Shown: positions 1 through 8,213 of the stretch, in pieces
Numbering within the stretch: the stretch's first letter is position 1
How the letters are laid out: every line of letters starts with the position of its first letter
NCBI GenBank assembly: GCA_016715105.1
Contig: JADKBO010000065.1
Span: forward strand, 1-12,940
Direction: 5' to 3'
DNA from: Saprospiraceae bacterium
GTDB taxonomy: Bacteria > Bacteroidota > Bacteroidia > Chitinophagales > Saprospiraceae
Length of the DNA: 12,940 bases
Program-made: the position numbers and the translations under genes
The notes under the pieces: generated by a model
What the model saw: only the letters and a program-made list of their open reading frames with translations
Told to the model about the DNA's origin: nothing
The model's database searches: none

Positions 1-1925
1 GTATGTTTTCTTTTGATCAGCAAAAACTTATCTATGATGGAGCTGAGTGGGTATAAGCCTGCCTTCTTTATTCCTGCTATGCCTTCTACGTCTTATATAC
101 TTTCCTTTAGATTCTTTTAATCGGGTACGCTCTTTGGCAGCATCCCAACCATCGTCAGATAAGAGATACATATCATCTTGCATGGTGGCAGACCATAGGT
201 CATCAAGTGTTGATAGATGTCATAATTAAAATAAGGTTAAGCCATCAAAGCAGATAGAATGGATTCTCCATGAGTAGATAAAGTGCTTTGGTTTGAAGCC
301 TTGATTTAAAGCCTTGATTTCAACCGTTACTTGAGACTTCCATATCTCATATTTCTTGTAACTAAGTGTAGAATAAGCCTTGAACTCCAGGGTGCTGATA
401 GATGGTCAGTTTGATCTCTTTGGGTATGGAAAGCTTGGCATAACCAGGTCTATCATTCCATGTAAAAGGTTTTCTTTAGTGTAGGATATACAGACCAGTA
501 ATCACTGAGCATCGATATCAGATTGTGGAATACCACCATTGAGATGTGCATCGATGTCATGCAGGTCATCTGCTACTTGGCTATCAATGTATCTTGGTAT
601 ATTTAGATTATAGTCTTTGGATATGATCTCTGTAACACGTACTACTGCAAACGTGGTATCAGACTCATCCATACGATTGCAAAAATCAACGATCTTGTGT
701 ATGTCCTGGTCACGAAGTCTATTCTTAGGACCATCTTTCATGAAGCCTTTGCTGGCATCCATCATGTATATCGCTTTGCGATTGGCAGCATTTTCTTTGT
801 CTATCAAGATTAAGCATGCAGGAATACCTGTACCATAAAATAAGTTAGTAGGAAGTCCAATGATGCCTTTTTATGTATCCTTTGTTCATCAAATTTTTTA
901 ATTCAGCTTCTGCATTACCCCTAAATAATACACCATGTGGTAAGATAACCGCAGCCTTACCTTTGCTTTTGAGTGACCTTATAATGTGTAATAGGAAGGC
1001 ATAATCCCCATTCTTAGCTGGAGGTATTCCAAAACCATTGAATCGATCAAAATCTTCAGATATACCATCTTCTTTAAATTTTATTCCATTAAGCCAATTC
1101 TTCAGATGAGAAAGGAGTGATTTGGCTATTACAAAGTCAAACTGTCGAAGCTGGTCATTGTCATTTTGAATTGTGGATCACTCAGGTACTATTGCCTGTA
1201 CAAGCTATCTCAGCCGTTGGGCAATCGTGCAATACCATATTCATACGAGCTAAGCCAGCGGTAGCACTTTCTTTTTCTTGGCCATAAATTGTAATCTTTC
1301 TTTCAGCTTCATCAGCAACTTTGAGCAATAAAGAACCAGAACCACAAGTAGGGTCATAAATGGTAGTATTTGGTGTAGAGTTTTCACTATTGATTCCAAT
1401 GATTTTAGCCATGATACGACTTACTTCTGCAGGAGTATAAAATTGCCCTTTGCTCTTGCCACTTTCTGTAGCGAAGTTTCTCATCAAGTATTCATATGCA
1501 TCGCCCAAAATATCATCACCTTCTGCTTTGTTTTTCGCAAAGTTGAGCCCAGTTTCTCAAAGATGGTAATGAGATTGGTGAGCCTTTTACTTTCTCTTTG
1601 CCTGTTCCCAACTTTTCTGGATTGTCAAATCCACTCTGATGGGACCGGAGCTTAGGATTGGCTTGCTCCAAATGGGACCAATAATTTTCTTATTGATATC
1701 GTCACCGATGGTATCCTTACCCTTGAGAGCTATCATATCAGAGAAGCTCGAACCCTGAGGTACTGAGATGGCTGCAAATGGCTGACCTGCATACTTATCA
1801 CTGATATATTTGATAAAGAGCATAATGAGAACATAGTCCTTATACTCGCTGGCTTCCATACCCCCACGAAGCTCATCACACATTTTCCAAAGAGAGGAGT
1901 ATAATTCTGATTTTTTAATTGCCAT
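1..1925 (-). pseudogene. hsdM: Type I restriction-modification methylase subunit HsdM, multiply frameshifted, partial at window edge
   Basis: HsdM is the N6-adenine methyltransferase subunit of a type I R-M complex. With HsdS it methylates the recognition site, and with HsdR it restricts foreign DNA. The start ATG at 1925 lies 18 bp after the stop of the XRE regulator. Conserved blocks appear in order in changing frames: an HsdM_N-like start (MAIKKSELYSSLWKMCDEL); DAYEYLMRNFATESGKSKGQ and GQFYTPAEVSRIM near 1500-1415; SAM-binding DPTCGSGSLL near 1355; FGIPPAKNGDYAFLLH and AAVILPHGVLFRGNAEAE at about 1030-895; GIIGLPTNLFYGTGIPACLI from about 872; then RPGYAKLSIPKEIKLTIYQH near 450 and a QDDMYLLSDDGWDAAKERTR block near 180-120. 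The catalytic NPPF site (about 1111-1126) is scrambled by indels. I count at least eight frame changes. hsdS and hsdR are not in the window; they would lie beyond position 1. The family call is secure. Whether the gene is truly broken or the sequence carries indel errors is open. Confidence 0.9.
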
Positions 1926-1943
1926 AAATAGATATAAATCGGA

Positions 1944-2244
1944 TTAAGAAAATTGTAAAAGATCTTTTTTTGTTAAATCGAGTGCTTGGATGGCTTCTTT
2001 TTTGTCATCAAAAACAGTAAGAAAAGATGCTATCTGGTCGAAGCCCAAAGAAGCTGTAAGTCGTTTTGGGAACATTTAAGAACTCGCTGAAAAGGGGTAA
2101 ATGTTCTATTCTGGCTATTCGTTGCTCTCGCTCTAACAACTTAGAGAGATATGCCACATCCATGTCCAGCTTAGCAGCAAGCTGACGAAGTAAAAGATGG
2201 TTTTCTTCACGTTTTAGTCTGATAAAAGTGCCTAATTTGTTCAT
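1944..2244 (-). pseudogene. XRE-family HTH regulator upstream of hsdM, frameshifted
   Basis: A small cro/C1-type DNA-binding protein of about 100 aa once frames are joined. The N-terminal part, MNKLGTFIRLKREENHLLLR and the following AAKLDMDVAYLSKLLEREQR, is a clear HTH_3 domain (helix-turn-helix around residues 20-45). After FLNVP the frame breaks twice within about 40 bp: NDLQLLWAS is read in a second frame. In a third frame come FLTVFDDKKEAIQALDL and then KKDLLQFS, ending at the TAA at 1944-1946. The order XRE gene, 18-bp gap, hsdM suggests one operon and a controller-type role for the R-M system; this is inference from position. An 8-bp inverted repeat lies 14 bp upstream of the start and is a good candidate for its own operator. 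As written, the uncorrected reading ends early at 2008 with a nonsense tail. Confidence 0.82.
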
Positions 2245-2257
2245 TAGTATTAAAATG

Positions 2258-2278
2258 ATTTGTCATAAAGTGACAAAT
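2258..2278. promoter_or_regulatory. Candidate XRE operator: 8-bp inverted repeat
   Basis: ATTTGTCA (2258-2265), a 5-bp spacer, then TGACAAAT (2271-2278): perfect 8-bp arms just upstream of the XRE gene start at 2244. On the minus strand a -35-like TTGTCA inside the repeat is followed after 17 nt by TTAATA, which would place the transcript start almost on the ATG. Autoregulation by the XRE protein is inferred from position. Confidence 0.55.
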
Positions 2279-2316
2279 GTAGTAATTATATTATTAATTT
2301 CTATAATATTATTTAA

Positions 2317-4565
2317 TCAATTTATTTTTCGATAATGACCTGCCTTTAACTTTTCCAATTTAATACCCAAGGCATTTTTTAGTATGCCATCAATAGTACG
2401 ATCGCTTAGATTTACGGTCTTGCCAATTTCAATTGCTTGTTGCCGAGTGAAATCATCAGGTAACTTATCAAAGAAATCATATTTGGCTTTGCTGGCATTA
2501 TGGAAATCCATTTGATTTCCTTGATTAGGAAGATTGTTGTACATCAAAATACTGTGAGATAAGGTGTCTGATAAAATCAAAGGCTGTCAAATCAATGTCA
2601 AGCATTTGATGGATATCTGATATGGCATCATCACATTTCCTTACTGTTGATAATATCGGCGATACGAAACAAATGGCCCTAAACGGAAAACAACTGCTGA
2701 AGCATCATCGCCGTTGAAGACTGCAACATCTTTGAGATACCGAGAAAATGCGGTGTTGAGTTTTGACCATTGGGCGGGGGTTAAAGAAAACTCTGTAGGC
2801 TCACTGGAAAGAAAGTCTATGCCATTCAGGACCAATTGAGAAAGGTTATCAAAATGATCATTGAGTACAAGATTAGATGCTGAGATAGATGGGTCGAGCC
2901 AAACGACTTCATTTTTGAAAGCATAAAAAAGAAACCGAGAGAAAAGCCCATCTTCGGCTGATGAAATTAGTCTTGGAGCTTGTGCAGGTGTACCTGATAG
3001 GCAAACAGCCAACTTAGGTTCCTGATTTCAATATACTCATTATTGGTCTTACGAGAAAATGTGACCTTTTCATGATGAAAAGCAGCTCGCAAAACAGGAG
3101 AATAATCGCCCCAATCTTGCTTCTTTGCGCCACTCATCGCATCGGCTTCGGTTTCACAAATGATGCCTTGGCCGCCATTGTTTTAAAGATGTTCGATCAT
3201 TCGTGAAGATGACTATCCACAGGAATGAAAACGATACGAAAGGTAGGTTCTTCTTATGTTTTTCAGGCTGTGAATCCGCTTTTTTGCTGTACGACAGGCG
3301 GTTTTGTAATCTTCGTTTTGCTGATTAAAGTCTGCCTGTGCATCTCTACTGGCTTTTGAGGACTCGTTCATGGTATTTGTCTCCCAATTTCTTTGCATTT
3401 TTCAGGACACCCTTACCACTGGCTGGTGGTGCGATGACAATGATAAAGATGTGGAAAGACTCTTTCGCCATGATAAATAACTGATACTCTGGGAAGGCAA
3501 CCGCTCCAGAATGGCTAAAGCACTGATGAGAAAAACATCCCTTCCGTGGTTCATCCAAGGCCGAACAACCTGCTCTAAGTACGTCAGGTAGGGTTTTCGA
3601 AGATGTGAGATGGAATAGTTGGTGTAGATTTTAAGAAGACTTCTCCGTCGCTACTATTGATAAATGGTGATGGCTGTGATAAAGGAGTTTTGGTTGGCTG
3701 TTCCAAATTTTCCATGTTCTGCAAAATAGTTGAGTATACACTTTTGACCGATGCTCTAATTTCTGAATGCTTTAGATCAAACTTCTGGATACATAAATCT
3801 TCACAATCTTGTTGGGAAATGCCTGATCTGTTGCAATTTGATGCTATTTGATAGATGTAGTTATTCCGATTTTTCTGAATAAGAAACTTTGTTATTGTAA
3901 ATTCGATCATCTGATTGAATTTGAAGTCAAGACTAAGATCTGGAATTTGTTTGCTATAGGAAGGAACTGGCGGAATAGGTAAAAAAGAATTGACTACTGC
4001 AGTTGTAAAATCTTCATCTGGTAAGTCGATTTTAAACTTTGTTGCTGTAATACTTCTATATGCTTGCGGATCAAAAGTGACAAACAAAGCCTGTTAATGT
4101 CCTTACATTTTCATCAGCAACAAATCCGGTAAGATTGTCGCAGTGATCCTTTACCTGCTGATAAGCCAAAGCATGGTTTTCAGAACCAGAATTGACTTCA
4201 ATGAAAACTTTTAAACCATCGCCTGATGGGCTAACAAAGCAAGGACTGTGAAAGGACAAGCTGAGACTATTTCTTTTATGGATATAGATCAGTAGCAGAT
4301 AGCTTGTCATAATCTAGTGTATGTATGAACTGTACAACTCTAAATTCTCAGCCTTACGTCTGGTATTAAAAATGCCTGAAGGTGTAAGCGGGAAGTTTCT
4401 TTTGAGTTGTTCGGGTTTAGTCTATATCTCCAAATATCTTTTCAGCACGGTACTCGTTAATTTGGAGTTCATACTTGCCGTTGATGATATCCTTCCTAAG
4501 CTCAATAATATTGACTTTCCACTTAGGTGTAGTAAAGTCCGTAAATAAAACCTAAATGTAGCCAT
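2317..4565 (-). pseudogene. BT4734-like N-terminal domain / DUF3987 protein of an integrative element, multiply frameshifted
   Basis: A protein of about 750 aa once frames are joined, of the BT4734-like plus DUF3987 type, common in Bacteroidota integrative elements and thought to be primase/helicase-like replication proteins; exact activity is unproven. The start at 4565 is chosen because AGGAG sits 6 nt upstream of ATG GCT ACA. BT4734-like N-terminal blocks: SGIFNTRRKAENLELYSSYI near 4380-4325, PCFVSPSGDGLKVFIEV near 4240, and FVTFDPQAYRSI at 4084. A DUF3987 P-loop follows (APPASGKGVLKNAKKLGDKY, about 3430-3370), then GGQGIICETEADAMSGAKKQ near 3170, VCLSGTPAQAPRLISSAEDG near 3000, FSLTPAQWSKLNTAFSRYLK near 2790, and a C-terminal HTH-like block FTRQQAIEIGKTVNLSDRTI near 2450. 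The stop is TGA at 2317. Frames change at many points, including one missing G near 3015. Base composition is like the rest of the left module. Confidence 0.85.
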
Positions 4566-4819
4566 GATTATCTCCTTTTGTTTTGAGATGAGATAATTGG
4601 TTGCTTCTCTTGTCGATCTCATCAGAAGATGATTGTCGGTTACGCTGCAACCATTGACCCAATTCTTCCCTGCGGAAGTACAGCTTTTTGCCTTGTGGAC
4701 AAAAAGTGTGGAATTTGTCTTGTACTGGTGAGCTTGTATAAATGGGATTCACTTATATCAAGATACTTGGCAGCTTCAGAAAGATTTAAGACTGTTTTCT
4801 GGAAGGATGTTTTGCTCAT
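4552..4819 (-). pseudogene. Excisionase-like HTH (HTH_17) protein, frameshifted
   Basis: A small DNA-binding protein of the HTH_17 (MerR-like excisionase) type, about 85-90 aa. The first frame starts at ATG 4819 with MSKTSFQKTVLNLSEAAKYL followed by DISESHLYKLTSTRQIPHF, a classic winged-helix start (helix, LSEAAKYL, turn, recognition helix). An extra T in a T5 run near 4700 then shifts the frame, and the protein continues as CPQGKKLYFRREELGQWLQR and RNRQSSSDEID. The end is uncertain: the present frame runs to TAG at 4552, overlapping the start of the next gene by 14 bp, but the homolog-like continuation EATNYLI is in another frame and would end slightly earlier. In Bacteroidota elements this gene commonly sits between the integrase and the DUF3987 gene. 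Here no integrase is visible upstream, which is odd. Confidence 0.78.
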
Positions 4820-4863
4820 CTGTTTATTAGCAATTTCCGGTGAGCTTGTCTAATTAATTGTCC

Positions 4864-4893
4864 TGTGTCATATTTAAAAAATTTTATGACACA
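4864..4893. promoter_or_regulatory. 9-bp perfect inverted repeat upstream of the excisionase-like gene
   Basis: TGTGTCATA (4864-4872) and TATGACACA (4885-4893) are perfect 9-bp arms around a 12-bp AT-only spacer. The repeat lies 45 bp upstream of the excisionase-like start on the minus strand. An operator is the simplest reading. Its GTCA/TGAC half-site core is shared with the repeat at 2258-2278. Confidence 0.45.
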
Positions 4894-4917
4894 AAATTCA
4901 ATCTATGAGGGTTAGGC

Positions 4918-4977
4918 AAGGTTCAGTATTTTAAAAGGTTCAGATTCCGAATACTTCCTGAACCTTACCTGAACCTT
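4918..4977. repeat. Four copies of AAGGTTCAG, two direct and two inverted
   Basis: AAGGTTCAG occurs at 4918-4926 and 4935-4943, and its complement CTGAACCTT at 4958-4966 and 4969-4977. The inner pair can form a 9-bp stem with a 14-nt loop, and the outer pair nests around it. This is the largest ordered structure in the 236-bp gene-free stretch 4820-5055; the rest (4978-5055) shows nothing I can interpret. Arm-type sites for a recombinase or excisionase, or an origin-like site, are possible. Confidence 0.7.
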
Positions 4978-5055
4978 TAAGAAATATTTATTGATTATCT
5001 CTAAAATTAAAGCTTTTTTGTTTCTTCTTTTATGTTTGACTTACTTCTTGGTTGG

Positions 5056-5073
5056 GGGGTGTATCCCATTTTT
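5056..5073. repeat. IS terminal inverted repeat, transposase 3' end
   Basis: GGGGTGTATCCCATTTTT; perfect 18-bp match to the reverse complement of 6338-6355. Two further Gs (5054-5055) precede it and are not matched at the other end, which sets the boundary at 5056. Confidence 0.92.
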
Positions 5074-5076
5074 ACA

Positions 5077-6066
5077 TTAAGCTGTATTTCTCAAATATTC
5101 TTGAAGTACACTCCATTTGTTATTCATGTTTAGGTTTCTAAGGCTTATTATATTTGTTGCACCCTTTTCCGTCCATCTTTGCCCTGATAGTTTACACCGT
5201 TTTTGAACTAGAGTCCTATGCGCTGCTTCCATCGCTCCACTGCCGATTTGTAAGCCTTGTTTTAGATAAGACGGATAATTCATGCGTGTCTCATTTCTTC
5301 TCAAATAACCTAATAATTTTTCCTTCTCTTCTGATTTTGACTTTGATATACAAGTTATCTTTTCTATCTCTTTTATTACTTCCTGCCCGCCCTCTTTTAG
5401 GAGTTTTGCGTGCATATCAATCTGCCACTTTTTCCTCTTTATTTTGTCTGAAATAACTTTGGTTGAAAAATAACATATTTTTTCATAGGCATGAAAAAAA
5501 TCTAATATCTTTAGTGCGCAAGGATACTTTTCATTTATCCAGTTGTGTATCCATATTGCCCCATCTACTATAAAGACCATTCGTTCTTTAAGATATTTAT
5601 AACTGTCTAGGTATTGTTCCATCTTTTCTTCAAATGTGGTGTGGTCTCCAATGTGAAAAGTGTACCATGACTCATCAATATAACCTCTTTTATCATTGGT
5701 TTTCAATAAGTTATTTGAAGAGTAAACCCTACCAACTTTTACTTCTTTCCACTTTTCTTCACGAGTCAATACATACCCTCCGTCGCAATGTGCATACAAC
5801 ACTTCAGTGTCTTGGCTTATTTCGGGTTTAGTGTCATTATCCTTTCTTTGGTCATCTAACCACTCAGCACTTTTCTCTCCTAGATCATTGCAAAGTCTGT
5901 GAATTTTATTATCGTCAATTCTTAAACCCATTGTCTTTTCTATCACCTCTGATGATGATTCATAACATTCACTTTGACCAACGTAACTCACAATATCTTT
6001 TAGTAACGGACTCATCTTACACCCTTTTATTGAAGAAATAAATGGGTGTTCTTTATTCAAGTCCAT
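5077..6066 (-). CDS. ISKra4-like transposase, ORF B
   Basis: DDE-type transposase catalytic part, 329 codons from ATG 6066 to TAA 5077. Likely catalytic residues are D95 (CDGGYV), D168 (VDGAIWIHNW) and E280 (IGSGAMEAAHR), with DFFHAYE at 189-195 and the family-typical KLSGQRW near 292-298. These match ISKra4-type transposases in spacing and wording. Translation probably does not begin at the ATG. The frame is open upstream (codons giving TIIGYYGK) back into the A9 run, where -1 slippage from ORF A would make a fused protein of roughly 400 aa. No strong ribosome binding site is seen before the ATG. The stop lies 3 bp inside the terminal repeat. The protein acts on the element's ends to cut and join DNA. 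No frameshift or missing residue is visible, so it could be active. Confidence 0.9.
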   Translation of the reverse strand: MDLNKEHPFISSIKGCKMSPLLKDIVSYVGQSECYESSSEVIEKTMGLRIDDNKIHRLCNDLGEKSAEWLDDQRKDNDTKPEISQDTEVLYAHCDGGYVLTREEKWKEVKVGRVYSSNNLLKTNDKRGYIDESWYTFHIGDHTTFEEKMEQYLDSYKYLKERMVFIVDGAIWIHNWINEKYPCALKILDFFHAYEKICYFSTKVISDKIKRKKWQIDMHAKLLKEGGQEVIKEIEKITCISKSKSEEKEKLLGYLRRNETRMNYPSYLKQGLQIGSGAMEAAHRTLVQKRCKLSGQRWTEKGATNIISLRNLNMNNKWSVLQEYLRNTA

Positions 6067-6081
6067 CTTACCATAATAGCC

Positions 6082-6107
6082 AATTATCGTTTTTTTTTAC
6101 GATAATT
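6082..6107 (-). promoter_or_regulatory. A9 slippage site inside a perfect 9-bp hairpin (-1 frameshift)
   Basis: On the minus strand AATTATCGT, eight A residues, then ACGATAATT: perfect 9-bp arms flanking the A tract. ORF A reads CGT AAA AAA AAA CGA TAA. Backing up one base gives ACG ATA ATT, the open frame of ORF B. Programmed -1 ribosomal frameshifting or polymerase slippage on A9 would both work. Confidence 0.7.
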
Positions 6108-6272
6108 ATTCTGCTCTCCTCCGATGGTTTGCGTGACAACATCAAGGTTAATCTTTTGAAGCTGTTCAACGCAAAATTTTTCGAAATCATAAAAATTCTC
6201 TGAGGTCTGTTCTTTAAGTTCTATCTCATTCAAAAGTTGGCTAAACTGGTTGAGAAGTTTAACCTTATCCAT
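6084..6272 (-). CDS. IS upstream ORF A (N-terminal part of frameshifted transposase)
   Basis: 62 codons from ATG 6272 to TAA 6084, beginning MDKVKLLNQFSQLLNEIELK and ending in NNYRKKKR at the A9 run. No domain is recognised; it is hydrophilic and helix-prone, as expected for the N-terminal part of a transposase. It lies about 23 bp downstream of a strong Bacteroidota-type promoter, so it is the natural translation start of the element. Its stop codon comes two codons after the slippery tract, and a -1 shift there joins it to ORF B. Alone it may be a short regulatory product, as in other two-ORF insertion sequences; that role is inference. Confidence 0.75.
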   Translation of the reverse strand: MDKVKLLNQFSQLLNEIELKEQTSENFYDFEKFCVEQLQKINLDVVTQTIGGEQNNYRKKKR

Positions 6273-6294
6273 TTGAATTATTATTTGGTTCGAA

Positions 6295-6326
6295 CAAATT
6301 TATAACACCTTTCTCATGTTTTCAAA
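6295..6326 (-). promoter_or_regulatory. Bacteroidota-type promoter of the IS transposase
   Basis: On the minus strand TTTG (6323-6326), a 20-nt spacer, then TAAATTTG (6295-6302). This is an exact fit to the -33 TTTG / -7 TAnnTTTG consensus. Transcription would start near 6289, about 17 nt before the ATG of ORF A. Confidence 0.75.
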
Positions 6327-6337
6327 CTTTTTTTTGC

Positions 6338-6355
6338 AAAAATGGGATACACCCC
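6338..6355. repeat. IS terminal inverted repeat, promoter-side end
   Basis: AAAAATGGGATACACCCC; perfect reverse complement of 5056-5073. It contains an outward-facing ATG (6342-6344) that is in frame with the remaining 5' part of the KAP gene. Confidence 0.92.
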
Positions 6356-8209
6356 TTACAATTATGGTTTAGTTGGTGAATGGGGCTCAGGTAAATCATT
6401 TTTGATGGAAAAGATGTTTGAAAAGATGCAAAAGGATAACTCATTCGTTTCATTCTACTTTAAACCATGGGAGGCGCCGAATGAAAAGAGTTTGCTACAC
6501 AAATCCTGAATGGAATCAGATCCAAATCCGATAACCAAGAGCTAAAAAACAAGATAGGTAGATTTCTCACAAAGATAGAAACCGACTCAAGTGATATACT
6601 TACCAAAACATTCACTACATTCTTTGCCTGGCTGATGTCTGATGACTCAAGTATTGATGACATTAAAAGAGACCTTTCAGCCTACCTTAAAAATAACAAC
6701 AAAAGATTAGTTGTATTTTTAGACGATTTAGATAGGTTGGACCAATCTGAGATAATAGAGTTGCTAAGATTGATGCGTAATACTTTTGATATTCCTTATT
6801 TGTTTTTTATTGTGGGATATGATAGAAATTATTTAGCAAGAACCTTGCGTTTTACACCACTTAAGTTTGACAACTATATTTCTAAGTTTTTTCAGGTAAG
6901 AACCAATGTTCCATTGCTAAATAAATCAGATCTTTTCGATATGTACTACAAAGGAAAGATTTGTTCAATACTTTCTATAGACAAAAATAATTATGACGAT
7001 AAAGTTGCGTTCAGAAATATTATCACTGAAAACATATTAGAACTTATTAAAACTCCCAGAGATTTTGAAAATATAATTGCTTCTTTTGATTTATCATATA
7101 AAAACTTAAAAGGCAATTGTAATCGATATACCTTATTTCAGTTAGAAGTAATTAGATATAAAGAATACAAATTATACCTTAAAATTAGATCCAAAAGGTA
7201 TATATTGGAAGATTATCAAACAATGAATAATCTAAATCAAGAACATAAATTGCTAATATCTGCTATTACAAACACAAATCATTTTGGAGAATACAAAATC
7301 CAAGATATTAAACATCATCATAAATACTTCTCTATGGTCATTGGTGGGTTAGAAATTGACCAGAATGAATTCAATAAAATCCTTTCTGAGAAAGACTTAA
7401 CCATTGTTGATGCAAAATTTAAACAATGGTTGGAAAATGGAAAATATGATGATTTGGATAGAAAGCTCATATACTATTTTAACAAATCTAATGGCTATAT
7501 TGATACCGACCTACTTCTTCTGATAGATAATAAAATGGCAAGTGGTCCTTATTCGCGACATAGTATATATATTCCCGTATTAAAATATTTATTAAGAGTT
7601 TTAGAACCGCAAAACTTGCCTGAAGCATACTATATTTCAGAAATTCAAAGTAAATTAGATCATGATAAAGATAGTCGTAACATATCATATTATTTAGTAG
7701 ATCATATTTATAGTGATGAATGGTGTAATGAAATTATTGGGAAATTTGTCTCCTTAATAGCGAATAATCGATATCATGACAATGAACTTTTTTACTTTTT
7801 ACAAAATGTTCAAATTTGGCTACCCAACTTAATTGATAAAGATATTTATAGTGAATCATCAAAAAAATACGATGCATTTAAAAGTATTTTCAAAGAAAAA
7901 ATTAACCCGATTTTGAGTCAATTTGCCAAAACCAACATTGTTGAATTCCTTCAAAATTTTACTATGCCTAATATGGTAAATACTTCTTACACTGTTTACT
8001 TAATTTACGATAGTCTTATCCCACGATTGATTAGTTATGATTATGTTTTAGAGTTGCTAAAAAATCATGCTCAAACTGACACAATAATAGAATTGTCTGA
8101 CTTCATTGATAAACTCAAGGAGAGCTCTAAAAATACCCAAATAAATTCTTCAGTTTTTGTTCAAAATTTCACCTTTAAGCATAATAGCAAAATTGTAGAT
8201 AAGAGTTAA
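6342..8209 (+). pseudogene. KAP-family P-loop NTPase, 5'-truncated by the IS and with one frameshift
   Basis: KAP ATPases are STAND-like P-loop NTPases; PifA of plasmid F, which excludes phage T7, belongs to this group. The first 54 codons, from an ATG in the IS repeat, hold Walker A (GLVGEWGSGKSFLM) and the family-typical FYFKPWEAPNEK. One T is missing from the run at 6491-6493. Adding it joins this part to FATQILNGIRSKSDNQELKN and the long frame 6635-8209, which holds Walker B (LVVFLDDLDRL) and a following FIVGYDRNYLARTL. The corrected protein is about 622 aa. The usual 30-60 residues before Walker A are missing, removed or displaced by the IS, and no matching sequence is seen left of the IS. 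The C-terminal 350 residues match nothing I recognise and show no obvious membrane segments. AT-rich, unlike the dnaE next door. It ends 4 bp from the convergent dnaE stop. A role in phage defence is inference. Confidence 0.85.
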
Positions 8210-8213
8210 ATCA

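Larger units (their letters stand above)
5056..6355 (-). mobile_element. Complete 1300-bp insertion sequence, ISKra4-like (two-ORF, frameshift type)
   Basis: The element is bounded by perfect 18-bp inverted repeats, GGGGTGTATCCCATTTTT at 5056-5073 and its reverse complement at 6338-6355. Inside are a promoter (6295-6326), a 62-codon upstream ORF, an A9 slippage site and a 329-codon transposase ORF, all on the minus strand. The transposase motifs fit the ISKra4 family; the two-ORF layout recalls its frameshifting ISMich2 subgroup (family assignment from memory). No target-site duplication is evident: the outer flanks are TTGG on the left and TTAC on the right. The right end truncates the KAP gene. 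The ORFs are undamaged, unlike the neighbours, so insertion may be recent. Confidence 0.9.

Noticed and set aside
47..229. Plus-strand ORF of 60 codons
   Set aside because: The opposite strand carries the conserved C-terminal region of HsdM.
4935..4966. Rho-independent terminator
   Set aside because: The 9-bp stem has a 14-nt loop and no T-run on either strand, and no gene ends next to it.
4935..4966. tRNA fragment or attB in a tRNA
   Set aside because: GGTTCAGATTCC recalls a T-arm, but no acceptor, anticodon or D-arm can be built around it.
5154..5831. Plus-strand hydrophobic-looking ORFs of 100 and 65 codons
   Set aside because: They lie opposite the intact transposase; the hydrophobicity comes from antisense of lysine-rich codons.
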